DNA of 64,000 bases from Prevotella melaninogenica (GTDB taxonomy: Bacteria > Bacteroidota > Bacteroidia > Bacteroidales > Bacteroidaceae), in NCBI RefSeq assembly GCF_018127965.1, contig NZ_CP072350.1, positions 62,001 to 126,000 of the forward strand, written 5' to 3'. Made by a program: the position numbers and the translations under genes. Below are positions 1 to 8,857 of this stretch, one piece after another; position 1 is the stretch's first letter; each line of letters opens with the position of its first letter. The notes beneath the pieces were generated by a model. It had not been told where the DNA came from, made no database searches, and worked only from the letters and a program-made list of their open reading frames with translations.

Positions 1-127
1 ATGATTTAATTGCAAATTTACTATTATTCTAATGAAATAAAGAATAATCTTAATACAAATCGTACAAAAAGGCAATTTTATCTAATCTTTGGATAATCAG
101 ATAATAAGAAAGATAGGATATATTTGT

Positions 128-720
128 GGGTCTTCAGGATTTTGGAGTGATAAGGTTTGCTACTTAAGGTTAGGTTTCTGACGAAATGTCACACAGAGGC
201 ACGGAGTGGACGGAGGATTTTAAAACAAAGCAATGGAAGTCACGGAGGCACCGTTGGTGCATAGAGCAACGGAGCTTGTTTGTCAATGCTATTAGCAATT
301 ATTGCTGTCCGATAAAAATAAACTGAAAGTTCTGTACCTCTTTATCCATCGGTGTTGCATCCGTTTTACTTATCCATGGGCTTGGTTTTCAGTTTCAAAC
401 TGTAAGCATTATAAAATGTGCTTATATTGACAAGGAAAGCCCTATAATAACCAGATAAATTAATGAAATCATAAGTTTAAGTCTATTTTAACTAACACAG
501 ATAACTCCAAAAAAGTTTTATCGGACACCAATAATTAGCAATTTATCTACAAAGCGTTTACCTCAAAATAGTTATCAAAAATCTGTACGCTACACCTCCG
601 CCGTTCTTTGTGCCGTCGGCACCTCCTTAACATTGCGTTTACCTCCGTCCCCTCCGTGACTCCGTGTGCCTATGATATAAGACTTTAAGTTTATCACTCC
701 ACATTTCGAAAAAGCCCTTT
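128..720. mobile_element. ISL3-type MITE, copy 1, with a nested insertion
   Basis: Non-coding element whose ends are inverted repeats sharing TTTGGAGTGATAA on the left and TTATCACTCCA on the right, flanked by the direct repeat TATTTGT (121-127 and 721-727). The internal sequence is rich in 'cctccgt/acggagg' arms and matches the intact copy at 29034-29376 almost throughout. It is interrupted at 301-533 by a second small element. Its ends resemble those of the ISL3 element at 39553-40866, so mobilisation by an ISL3 transposase is inferred. No open reading frame is visible. Confidence 0.8.
301..533. mobile_element. Nested 233-bp MITE with 17-bp inverted repeats
   Basis: The insert begins ATTGCTGTCCGATAAAA and ends TTTTATCGGACACCAAT, an inverted repeat with one mismatch. 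It is flanked by a perfect 10-bp direct repeat ATTAGCAATT at 291-300 and 534-543. The uninterrupted MITE at 29034 has only one ATTAGCAATT at this point, which confirms insertion. It encodes nothing. The parent transposon is not in this window; a 10-bp duplication would suit an IS4-type transposase, but this is inference. Confidence 0.85.
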
Positions 721-758
721 TATTTGTAAACAAAAACTCAGCACTCAAAAATGAAGGG

Positions 759-868
759 ATGCTTAATTGGATTCGAAAAGACGCCTAATTGGCTTGCAAA
801 AGATGCCCTTTTGAGAGCTTATTAACGCCCTTTTGGAGTCCAATTAAGCACCTTTTCAAAGACACTCT
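759..868 (+). repeat. 22-bp-unit dispersed element, copy A
   Basis: Five consecutive 22-bp units start at 759, 781, 803, 825 and 847. They follow a pattern close to AYGCCCTTTTG plus an 11-base variable half. The head upstream (TTTGTAAACAAAAACTC) and the tail (CTGATTACATGATGATTACAA, 881-898) resemble those of the other copies. It lies downstream of the minus-strand susD gene. No coding capacity. Confidence 0.85.
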
Positions 869-1005
869 TATAACTATCTGATTACATGATGATTACAAGA
901 GGCGCAATATTAGTCATCTTTAGCATACAAATAGGATGTAAAAGCATGTATTTTTGTAAATAAGTTTCAACAAAATAGTTGCTAAAATGAACGCAGAAAA
1001 ACATT

Positions 1006-2541
1006 CTATCTCTGCCACCACATACGTGTTGCATAATCGTCAGGACCACCTAAAAGTTCGACAGCCTTATCGTAATTACTGCGATTATAAATCTGTTGAT
1101 TCTTATCAAAAGGTATTCTATTAGGCGTCAACAACGTATAACCGTTTGTTGCCTGTGGTACAGAGAAGATACGAGGATAACCCGTACGCCGAATCTCGTT
1201 CCATGCTTCCTGACCATTCGGGAACAAAGCTATCCACTTCTGCGTAATCAATCGCTCCATTTTCTCATCCATAGGCGCATTGTCATCCCATTTAATGGTA
1301 ATCGTAGAAGCCTTTGCTGCCGCACCACCAAAGCCACCTAAAGCATCTGCATAGTTAGCTTCTGTCGAAGTGTCATCCAACAAATAGTTTACAACACCAT
1401 CTGCTCCCCATTGATTGAAAGACAGTGTTACGCCTCGTTCATAATACTCCTTGGCAGTACCACCACCCATATTCCAACCATGCAAGACGCCTTCCGCCTT
1501 ACAAAATGCCATTTCCGATGCAGTGAGCCATAAACTTGGTGTCGTTTCTTGCACATTGACTGTTGAATAAAGACGCTTAGCAACAACATTACTCCCTATC
1601 GCTGCTCCAGCCCGACAGCCAATATATTTACGCAGCCCTGCCGTCATAGGCTGTAGGAAATACATAGTCATTCGTGGGTCTTTATATCCCGTCATATAAC
1701 TTTCGATATCAGCACAGACACGACTGTCACCCCACGAAACGGCTGTTGTCCATAAACCCGATTTATTATAACGGACAGCACAGTTATCATCATTCCCTTC
1801 TATGACGCCATCTCTCACCGCTTGTTCAGCCAACGAGCGTGCCAACGTTGGTTCTACATTACTGATACGCACAGCAATGCGTAGTTTAAGCGAATTAGCA
1901 AACTTACGCCACTTATTGAAGTCACCTTTATAAACGAGGTCATATGGTGCAAAGGCTATCATATCCTTAGCAAGATGCGTGTCAGATGAAATGTAAGCAG
2001 TAGCCTCATTTAAGTCCTTTATCAGCTGTAAATAGATATCTCGCTGAGACGTGTAAACCACCGTATTATCTGCATTCATACTGAGTGGGAAAGGTCCATA
2101 GATATCCGTAAAACGCAAGAAAGCCTGTGCACGCAGAATCAAAGCCCACGCATAAGAAACATTCTCCTTACCATTCAGCTTTACAACCTCATTAAAAGCA
2201 GACACCATAGGAGGAGCATAAGATGCTGGCCAAGCACACCAAGCATTGCTTGCATTAAAGAGTGTATGATTCTTTGGTAATTCCTTGGTGTAGGTGGTAT
2301 AACGCCCAAGATAATTACCAACGAAGTCTATCATTGTTTGATAAGCATTCTCCTGCTCTGGAAAAGCTACCCCCTGCATCTGAATCAAAAATGAACCGAC
2401 AGCGTAGTTATCGCGCTTCAACTCCTCTGGCGATAGCTTACTGCCTGGTCGGTTGATATCAACGAATTCACCCGTACAGGAAGAAAAGACTGTCAGCAGA
2501 CAGAAGAAGAAAAATAGTTTCTTTCTACTCAACATCATCAT
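1006..2541 (-). CDS. SusD/RagB-family outer-membrane lipoprotein
   Basis: A 511-residue surface lipoprotein of the SusD type, which forms the ligand-binding lid over its partner SusC barrel. The N-terminus has a lysine pair, a very hydrophobic stretch and a lipobox ending in Cys22 (VFSSC). The body has the TPR-like pattern of the SusD_like_2 group, with an 'LFPNGQEAWNEIRRTGYP' segment near the end and a C-terminal RMWWQR typical of the group. It starts one base after the upstream susC stop, so both are co-transcribed. No glycosidase lies next to it, so the ligand cannot be named. Confidence 0.9.
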   Translation of the reverse strand: MMMLSRKKLFFFFCLLTVFSSCTGEFVDINRPGSKLSPEELKRDNYAVGSFLIQMQGVAFPEQENAYQTMIDFVGNYLGRYTTYTKELPKNHTLFNASNAWCAWPASYAPPMVSAFNEVVKLNGKENVSYAWALILRAQAFLRFTDIYGPFPLSMNADNTVVYTSQRDIYLQLIKDLNEATAYISSDTHLAKDMIAFAPYDLVYKGDFNKWRKFANSLKLRIAVRISNVEPTLARSLAEQAVRDGVIEGNDDNCAVRYNKSGLWTTAVSWGDSRVCADIESYMTGYKDPRMTMYFLQPMTAGLRKYIGCRAGAAIGSNVVAKRLYSTVNVQETTPSLWLTASEMAFCKAEGVLHGWNMGGGTAKEYYERGVTLSFNQWGADGVVNYLLDDTSTEANYADALGGFGGAAAKASTITIKWDDNAPMDEKMERLITQKWIALFPNGQEAWNEIRRTGYPRIFSVPQATNGYTLLTPNRIPFDKNQQIYNRSNYDKAVELLGGPDDYATRMWWQR

Positions 2542-2542
2542 C

Positions 2543-5500
2543 TTAAAGTTTTACGTTGATACTAAAGCCCAATGAACGTTGACTGGGCTGCATGAAATAA
2601 TCAAATCCTTGATAATAAATATCTGTTGAGGAAGTTGCCTCGGGATCGAAAGGTGCCTTACAATATAGCATCAAGAGGTTTCTTGCCGTCAAAGCCACAG
2701 ACACCTTTGCGCCACGAATCAGTTTATCGAAGGTATAACCCAAATAAAGCTCTTTGATTCGGGCGTTAGTAGCATTGTAGACATACTCATCCCAAATTGG
2801 AGTTTCTCCTCCAACGACTGTATAATACTTCTCCGTAGAGACCAACTGATTGCCAACAGCAACACCACCATTGTTTCTCAGTTCTGCAGTCTTCTTGGAA
2901 ACGCCATACGAATCCATGAAAGCTTGGGTCTGTGACACACAAACACCACCTAAGCGGGCTGTTATCAACATTCCGAGTTCTATTCCTTTCCATGAGAAAT
3001 TATTGCTCAAACCAAGTTGCGCCTTTGGTAAAACAGAACCAACTAACTTAGGTGAAGCTAACTCCATCTGCATCACCTGTCCATCAGTATTAAGTAAGAT
3101 GTTGCCTTGTATATCACGCTTAAAATCAGTAAAGGTATAGAGGTCGCCCATCGTACCGCCTTGTGTCAATATCACCTCACACCCATTCAAACCGCCTTGG
3201 CGCAAAGTCTCATTAGGATTGTCAAGTAATCTAACAACACGGTTACGGTTTGTACTATAAGTTATATTGGCTGACCAACGAAGATTACTCCACTTCTTGT
3301 TATAACCAATGCTCAATTCTAAACCCCTATTCTGCACATCTCCTGCTTGAATATACTCACGATTAAACGCTCCACCAAGTGTAATCGAACGAAGGAAGGT
3401 TTGATTCTTCGTGTCTGATTGGTACAACGTGAACTTTACAGACATTGCTTCTTTAAACAGATGTGCCGTCATACCCGCTTCCCAAGAGTTCGTACGCTCT
3501 GGATAGAAGTTGTCTGGAAACTTATAAGTAACCGTATGATAGGTGCCTGTTGAAGGAATATACTCATAACGCCAAGCAGAGGAAATATTAGGAGAAATGG
3601 CAGAACCCACTGAAGCCCACGAAGTACGGAACTTCAAAAAGTCAACGAACTTTGGCAACTTGAGCATCTTTGAGAGAATAGCCGACATACCCACAGAAGG
3701 ATAGAAGAAGGACTGTTGGGCTGTATTACTAAGTGAAGAGTCCCAGTCGTTACGCCCTGTCACTGTCAGATAAACACGTTCTTGCCAGCCTAACTCTACA
3801 CTCCCAAGTACGGAATGAATTGCATGACGTGTGATATCAAAGATTGGACGGTTATCTCCCGACACTCTATTATAATCTATTCCATTAGGAGTAAAGATAT
3901 TTGAAGGCGCCTTTAAACCTCCTTGAAAGCCTGACACGTCATAGGATGTATGTGAGAAAACAGTACCAACGTTTGCTACCAGCGAGAGAGCACCCCACCG
4001 TTTAGTAACGTCAGCCATAACATCTGCATAGAAAGAACGGTCGTTTATCTTGCAATAACTATAATATCCATAAGGTGAATGAGCGAAGATATCAAGCGTT
4101 GAAGCATATCGTTTGTCCTCCAATCTATTAACAGCTTCATCCCAACGAAGTCTTCCTTCAAGAGCTAACCAATTCGTAAGATGATACTTCACACCAAGAT
4201 CAGTGAGGTACCTGTTACGCTTTGTTGTCTTCAACATACGGTTCGTAACCCAATAAGGGTTTTGCATCTTCAAGTCATCTCCATAGTTCCAGTTCTGCAA
4301 ATTGATATTGCGCACTACGTCATAAGTCTCAAACTCCTTTATAGCATTAAAGTTCTCACCACGCGGAAAAAGATAAACAGAGGTCAGCGGATTGAAGTAT
4401 TGCCCCTGTGCCAACATATTCCTATCATTTTCTCTGACAAACTTAAAGGAGAAAGTTAGCCTTAACTTATCCTCCAACGCAGTAAATATGTTTTTAAATG
4501 TGAGGTTATAACGTTGGAAATCGTTGTTAGGAATAATACCAGACACTGTCGATGAACCTAAAGATAGGTATACTTGATTACGCTCAGTACCTGCCGTCAG
4601 ACTTGCATTATTCGTAAAGTTGACTCCCGTACGGAAGAAATCCTTTGGCGTGTAACCACCAGTACCCGACGCATTCTTCGTTCCCCATGACTTCATCTCA
4701 TTGGTACGGTTACTGTATTCGTTCTGGAAATCAGGTAAGACAAAGGGAGAAAGGAACTGTGTACTTGTAGAAAACTCTACCAAAGTCTTCCCTACTCGAC
4801 CCGATTTAGTCTTTATCATTACTGCTCCCTGCGCTGCGGCTGATCCATAGAGGGCTGCTGCAGCAGCACCACTAAGCACCGACACACTCTCAATATCATC
4901 AGGATTAATATCAGAAATACCCTCTGCACCAGGCTGTATCGAATAGATACCTCCCTTCACATCATCATTACTACGGTTGTTAATAGGAATACCATCAACC
5001 ACATAAAGCGGTTGATTGCTTTGCGCTAAAGACTTCGGACCACGCATTACCACACGTGCTGCACCGCCCATTCCTGCTGCAGACTCATTAACAGAGATAC
5101 CAGCCATTCTACCCGCCAAAGCATTGGCGATGTTAGTTGTCTTCACCTTGTTCAACTCTTCACCATCCATCTGCTTGACATTATAGTTCAAAGCCGTTCC
5201 CGAACGGCTGATACCCAAAGCTGTTACAAAGACTGCATCTAACTCATAGGGACTCTCCTTCAACACAAACAACTGATTGTTTCTATTCTCTATACGCTTT
5301 TCTATCGCATCAAAACCGATACAAGAAATAACCAAAACAGGGTTAGGTGTTTCTGATTTTAGGACAAATTTACCCTCTAAATCAGACATCGCACGTACCT
5401 TAGAACTACCCTTTACCATGATAGTTGCACCGATAAGAGGAATACCCTCTACGTCTTGTACCTGCCCATTAAAGGTATAGAGCGTTGGCGCAGCAGGCTC

Positions 5501-5881
5501 CTCTCTCTTACGTTGTTGGTAAGTTGCTTCCGTACTCTTCGTATATCTATTTTTAATAGCTGGTTTTTCCTTCTTCAGATAGATAATATTATCGATGATT
5601 TTATAAGTTATCCCCGTATTTTCAAAGAGTCTATTCAAGACGAAATCAATAGGTAAATTACTTATAGAAACAGCATTAACCTTCTGTTTTCCAAGCGCAT
5701 CATCATAGAAAAAACGATACTTAGTTTTCGACTTAATTCGCTGTATAACAGTCTTTAAATCAGTTTGATTTGTTGTTAGTGATACCTGTGCAGAAACACT
5801 ATGTACACCTATCATCAAAAGAAAGGCACACATAAACGTTCTGAGGGAAAGTAATACTTTCAGACGACCATCTATCACCAT
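2543..5881 (-). CDS. SusC/RagA-type TonB-dependent transporter with STN signalling domain
   Basis: An 1112-residue outer-membrane TonB-dependent importer. In order: a signal peptide ending around VSAQ (residue 32), a secretin/TonB N-terminal (STN) domain at about 45-105, a carboxypeptidase-regulatory-like domain at about 130-215, a plug with the VYVVDGIPI-type motif (here LYVVDGIPI) and a 22-strand-type barrel ending in FSINVKL. An STN domain marks transducers that signal through FecR to an ECF sigma factor; both are encoded divergently at 6138-8321, so this pair is probably self-regulated. It forms a two-gene operon with the following susD. Substrate unknown. Confidence 0.93.
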   Translation of the reverse strand: MVIDGRLKVLLSLRTFMCAFLLMIGVHSVSAQVSLTTNQTDLKTVIQRIKSKTKYRFFYDDALGKQKVNAVSISNLPIDFVLNRLFENTGITYKIIDNIIYLKKEKPAIKNRYTKSTEATYQQRKREEPAAPTLYTFNGQVQDVEGIPLIGATIMVKGSSKVRAMSDLEGKFVLKSETPNPVLVISCIGFDAIEKRIENRNNQLFVLKESPYELDAVFVTALGISRSGTALNYNVKQMDGEELNKVKTTNIANALAGRMAGISVNESAAGMGGAARVVMRGPKSLAQSNQPLYVVDGIPINNRSNDDVKGGIYSIQPGAEGISDINPDDIESVSVLSGAAAAALYGSAAAQGAVMIKTKSGRVGKTLVEFSTSTQFLSPFVLPDFQNEYSNRTNEMKSWGTKNASGTGGYTPKDFFRTGVNFTNNASLTAGTERNQVYLSLGSSTVSGIIPNNDFQRYNLTFKNIFTALEDKLRLTFSFKFVRENDRNMLAQGQYFNPLTSVYLFPRGENFNAIKEFETYDVVRNINLQNWNYGDDLKMQNPYWVTNRMLKTTKRNRYLTDLGVKYHLTNWLALEGRLRWDEAVNRLEDKRYASTLDIFAHSPYGYYSYCKINDRSFYADVMADVTKRWGALSLVANVGTVFSHTSYDVSGFQGGLKAPSNIFTPNGIDYNRVSGDNRPIFDITRHAIHSVLGSVELGWQERVYLTVTGRNDWDSSLSNTAQQSFFYPSVGMSAILSKMLKLPKFVDFLKFRTSWASVGSAISPNISSAWRYEYIPSTGTYHTVTYKFPDNFYPERTNSWEAGMTAHLFKEAMSVKFTLYQSDTKNQTFLRSITLGGAFNREYIQAGDVQNRGLELSIGYNKKWSNLRWSANITYSTNRNRVVRLLDNPNETLRQGGLNGCEVILTQGGTMGDLYTFTDFKRDIQGNILLNTDGQVMQMELASPKLVGSVLPKAQLGLSNNFSWKGIELGMLITARLGGVCVSQTQAFMDSYGVSKKTAELRNNGGVAVGNQLVSTEKYYTVVGGETPIWDEYVYNATNARIKELYLGYTFDKLIRGAKVSVALTARNLLMLYCKAPFDPEATSSTDIYYQGFDYFMQPSQRSLGFSINVKL

Positions 5882-5942
5882 GGAATCAGTTTAAATAGTA
5901 TTATTCTTACAATACACTAACAAAACATTGACTTTACATACA

Positions 5943-5950
5943 CAAAGATA
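5943..5950 (-). promoter_or_regulatory. -7 promoter element of the susC/susD pair
   Basis: The minus strand reads TATCTTTG, a match to the Bacteroidota -7 consensus TAnnTTTG, about 60 bases ahead of the susC ATG at 5881. It is divergent from the sigma-factor promoter. Confidence 0.5.
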
Positions 5951-6036
5951 GTCAATTATCTTTATTTAATAAAGATGCCATATATCCATTTCACATAAAT
6001 TAACCCCTTCATTCCTCTTTACAAGTATAAAAAGTG

Positions 6037-6044
6037 TATCTTTG
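6037..6044 (+). promoter_or_regulatory. -7 promoter element of the ECF sigma gene
   Basis: TATCTTTG matches TAnnTTTG and lies about 94 bases ahead of the sigma-factor start, leaving a moderate leader. I see no convincing -33 partner. Confidence 0.45.
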
Positions 6045-6137
6045 TTCATAAATATTGAAATTCTCCTGCTAACAACATTGCAAAAATAAAGTTGTAGATA
6101 GGATAGAACCATAGTAAGCAGGATTAAAGAATAAACA

Positions 6138-6662
6138 ATGACATTACCAGAACAAAGGTTCCGACAGATATTTAGGGCATTATATCCCTCCCTCTCCTTC
6201 TATGCTACTCGTCTTGTACAAGACGATGAGGCAGAGGATATCGTACAGGAAGCTTTCATGGAGTTATGGAAACGAAAAGAAGACATTGAAGACGAGAGCC
6301 ATATCAAGGCTTTCCTTTATCGTATTGTCTATACTCGTGCGCTCAATGTCATTAAGCACCGCACCGTTGTCAACAACCATGCTGACAGCGTGAAGAAAGT
6401 AACTCAGTTTAAGTTAGACTATTATGACCCAGAGGCTAACGACGTGATGGGCTATATAGAAGGATTGGAGACAAGAAAACAAATCAACGATGCCATTGGA
6501 GAACTTCCTGCTAAATGTCGTGAAGTTTTCATACTGAGTTATCAGCACGATAAGAAAAACAAGGAGATTGCAGAACAGTTAGGAATCTCGATTCGTACTG
6601 TTGAGGTACATTTATACAAGGCTTTGAAGACTTTAAGAACAAGGTTAAAGCGACATACTTAA
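6138..6662 (+). CDS. ECF-type RNA polymerase sigma-70 factor
   Basis: A 174-residue extracytoplasmic-function sigma factor of the FecI-like kind common in Bacteroidota. Region 2 is visible at about residues 10-70 (FRALYPSLSFYATRLVQDD, AEDIVQEAFMELWK). Region 4 with its helix-turn-helix is at about 120-170 (LPAKCREVFILSY, KEIAEQLGISIRTVEVHLYKAL). It should direct polymerase to the divergent susC promoter when released by FecR. The partner fecR gene lies on the same strand but 680 bases away, with a dispersed repeat in between, which is wider than the usual few bases. Confidence 0.93.
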   Translation: MTLPEQRFRQIFRALYPSLSFYATRLVQDDEAEDIVQEAFMELWKRKEDIEDESHIKAFLYRIVYTRALNVIKHRTVVNNHADSVKKVTQFKLDYYDPEANDVMGYIEGLETRKQINDAIGELPAKCREVFILSYQHDKKNKEIAEQLGISIRTVEVHLYKALKTLRTRLKRHT

Positions 6663-7343
6663 GGACTTTTCAAAGAAAAAAATATGTTACAAGAAACTTA
6701 GAGTTGCTCTGTGTGGTATCTCTTAAAAGTTTAAACACAAAACGTAACCTTATACTCTAAACCTCAAAACGCCTCATTTTGTCCTAATTTTTCACACATT
6801 GCTTTTGTAAAGACCACAAAATGACTTACAATTAACGCCCTTTTGGCTTGCAAAAGATGCCCTTTTGAAGTCTAACTAACGCCCTTTTGAAGTCCAATTA
6901 AGCACCTTTTAAAACGCGATTCTGCAACTTCTTGATAACAAACAACTTACAAAGATGCTAAAACAGTTCCCTTTTAAGACATTTCCCCACCTATTCTTCG
7001 AATATTTTGTCAATATATTTCTTTGTCTTTTCTTTTAAATCAATCTCACACGAAGTCACGAAGACAACAGAGTATTTATTTAAAAACACGTAGCCACAGA
7101 GGCATCGATGGTGTAAGAAGTAAAGGAATATAACAACAATATTTATTGGAAAGAATACGCCTTCAACCCTTAGTTAGCAATGCAAACACATTATATAATC
7201 AGATGATATATCAATCTTTATAACATTTTTTATTAATTCCTATTACGTAAAAAGACGAATTAGGTTGTTATAAGAAGTGAGTAGCAGGAAAACTGCTGAC
7301 TAAAATATTAAAATACAATACGCCTCAGTTGAAACAAAACAGA
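6663..7343. other. Gene-free spacer between sigma factor and FecR
   Basis: It holds the 22-bp-unit element copy B (6835-6922). Around 7046-7110 there is a weak similarity (CACACGAAGTCACGAAG, CACAGAGGCATCGATGGTG) to the left half of the ISL3-type MITE, probably a decayed copy. No gene is visible. Confidence 0.5.
6835..6922 (+). repeat. 22-bp-unit dispersed element, copy B (four units)
   Basis: Four clear 22-bp units start at 6835, 6857, 6879 and 6901. The first unit of the five-unit form is degenerate (about 6813-6834). The last two units are nearly identical to those of copies C and G. The tail GATAACAAACAACTTACAA (6933-6951) matches the family. It sits between the sigma-factor and fecR genes. 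Confidence 0.85.
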
Positions 7344-8321
7344 ATGAGTGAAATAAATAATAAGACCATTAAAGACTATCTTATTGGCAAAGCAACAGCC
7401 AAAGAGATGGAGCAGCTGGCTGAATGGCTAGCGGTCTCGGAGGAAAACCAAAAGGAATTCTTCGAGATGGAGTTGGCTTTCCATTTAGGAAAGAACAACC
7501 AGTTTGCTACATCTAAGAAAATCGAAGAAGCAGAGACTAAACTATTTGACCAAATCACAGAATACGAAGAACAGAATAGAAATAAGAATAAACTTTATTT
7601 CCTCCGCTATGCTGCAGCAATCATTGTTGCCGTATTACTGATTGGAGGAGGACTCTTTGCCTATCTTCACCAGTCTGCAGAAACGATCACTGTCGCAGCG
7701 ATGAACGAGGTAAAGAAAGTCGTTTTACCTGATAATTCTACCGTATGGCTCAACAAGGGAGCTACAATTAGTTATGCAGATAACTTTGAAGGCGACGAGC
7801 GTAAGGTAAACTTAAAGGGCGAAGCATTGTTCCACGTAACAAAGAACGCTGCAAAACCATTCATCGTAAACAGTGATGGAGCTTCAGCAAAGGTATTGGG
7901 AACAACCTTCAACTTTAAAGATCAAGCTGCTGATGGAAAAGAAGTTATCAGCTTGATAGAAGGTAGATTGGAAGTAACAGGACTGAACGGAGAAGGAAAG
8001 GTTGTCCTTCATCCTAACCAAAAGGCTACTGTCAGCAAGGATTCCAAGACCATTAAGACAGAAAACAGTTATGCACTTGCCGACGCTGTATGGCGTGACG
8101 ACATAATCCCATTTAACAATATGCAAATCAATGAGATTGCTAAAATCCTTGAGCAGCTCTACGATTACAAGATTATTGTTGACGCTAAGTTAGACCACAC
8201 AAAAACTTACACAGGTGTAATCAAGAGAAACAAGAATATAAGAAATGTCTTAGACGGACTTTCTTATACCATCTCTTTCCACTACACCATTCACGACAAA
8301 GAGATAACCCTCTCAGAATAA
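7344..8321 (+). CDS. FecR-family anti-sigma factor
   Basis: A 325-residue inner-membrane anti-sigma regulator. A cytoplasmic sigma-binding part occupies about residues 1-80. One transmembrane helix (YAAAIIVAVLLIGGGLFAYL) follows at about 85-105. A FecR domain follows (VVLPDNSTVWLNKGATISY, GEALFHVTKNAAKPFIV), then a C-terminal DUF4974 domain (PFNNMQINEIAKILEQLYDY). In the periplasm it would contact the STN domain of the divergent SusC and relay substrate binding to the sigma factor. I chose the ATG at 7344 over an in-frame TTG five codons earlier. Confidence 0.92.
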   Translation: MSEINNKTIKDYLIGKATAKEMEQLAEWLAVSEENQKEFFEMELAFHLGKNNQFATSKKIEEAETKLFDQITEYEEQNRNKNKLYFLRYAAAIIVAVLLIGGGLFAYLHQSAETITVAAMNEVKKVVLPDNSTVWLNKGATISYADNFEGDERKVNLKGEALFHVTKNAAKPFIVNSDGASAKVLGTTFNFKDQAADGKEVISLIEGRLEVTGLNGEGKVVLHPNQKATVSKDSKTIKTENSYALADAVWRDDIIPFNNMQINEIAKILEQLYDYKIIVDAKLDHTKTYTGVIKRNKNIRNVLDGLSYTISFHYTIHDKEITLSE

Positions 8322-8345
8322 GTTTCTGAGAGAGCTATCTTTTTA
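8310..8345 (+). terminator. Terminator overlapping the fecR stop codon
   Basis: CTCTCAGA (8310-8317) pairs with TCTGAGAG (8325-8332) and a TTTTT run follows. The stem includes the last codons of fecR. Confidence 0.75.
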
Positions 8346-8629
8346 CCACGAAACGGCTAAATCAGTTTCTTAATTTTTGGAAAAGCTATAAAATGAGAAG
8401 AGACTATATAACTCGTTTCTAACGACAAGTCAACTCTACTTCAATAACAAATTAAAATGTTATTAGCGGTCAGCATCATTGGTGTTTACCATCCGCACGA
8501 CATGTATTAGGCATCAACACATCGGATAAAGATAGAGAGGAAGGGGTATTAAGTTCGTTTTAACGAAGATAGTAAGATGCCAACTTCTAAACAAAAAAAG
8601 ATAGTTTCATCTGATAACACCATAAAAAA
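8346..8629. other. Gene-free spacer
   Basis: AT-rich DNA between the convergent fecR terminator and the terminator of the minus-strand small membrane gene. I see no gene, repeat or promoter of note. Confidence 0.5.
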
Positions 8630-8676
8630 GAATTATTTACGTGGGAAAGCAATCTCTATTCTCACGTAAATAATTC
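8621..8676 (-). terminator. Terminator of the small-membrane-protein/rluA unit
   Basis: A perfect 14-bp inverted repeat, GAATTATTTACGTG (8630-8643) and CACGTAAATAATTC (8663-8676). Read on the minus strand it is followed by a TTTTTT run, as in an intrinsic terminator. It lies 13 bases after the stop of the gene at 8690. Confidence 0.75.
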
Positions 8677-8689
8677 AATTATAGGATTT

Positions 8690-8845
8690 CTAAAGGACGT
8701 GCGAACCAGTCAAAGCCCAATAAGCAAAAGCAAGAATTGCAAGCGTAATGATGATGCGAAAGATACAACCAGTTATCTTCTTAATCAGAATAAGACCGAT
8801 AACTAATACAGCAAGAAGGGCTATAAAATATTGTAAATTCTCCAT
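8690..8845 (-). CDS. Small hydrophobic membrane protein, 51 residues
   Basis: A short frame reading MENLQYFIALLAVLVIGLI, then LIKKITGCIFRII and ending AYWALTGSHVL. Two hydrophobic helices flank a Lys-Lys turn with a single Cys. It starts 12 bases after the pseudouridine-synthase stop and ends just before a perfect terminator hairpin, so it is probably the last gene of that unit. Function unknown. Good hydrophobic patterning and its position between a gene and a terminator argue that it is real. Confidence 0.65.
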   Translation of the reverse strand: MENLQYFIALLAVLVIGLILIKKITGCIFRIIITLAILAFAYWALTGSHVL

Positions 8846-8857
8846 TAGAGCATGCTT

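Noticed and set aside
759..868. CRISPR-like array made of 22-bp repeats
   Set aside because: The units are directly adjacent with no spacers, number only five, vary internally, recur in fixed form at seven loci, and no cas gene is present.
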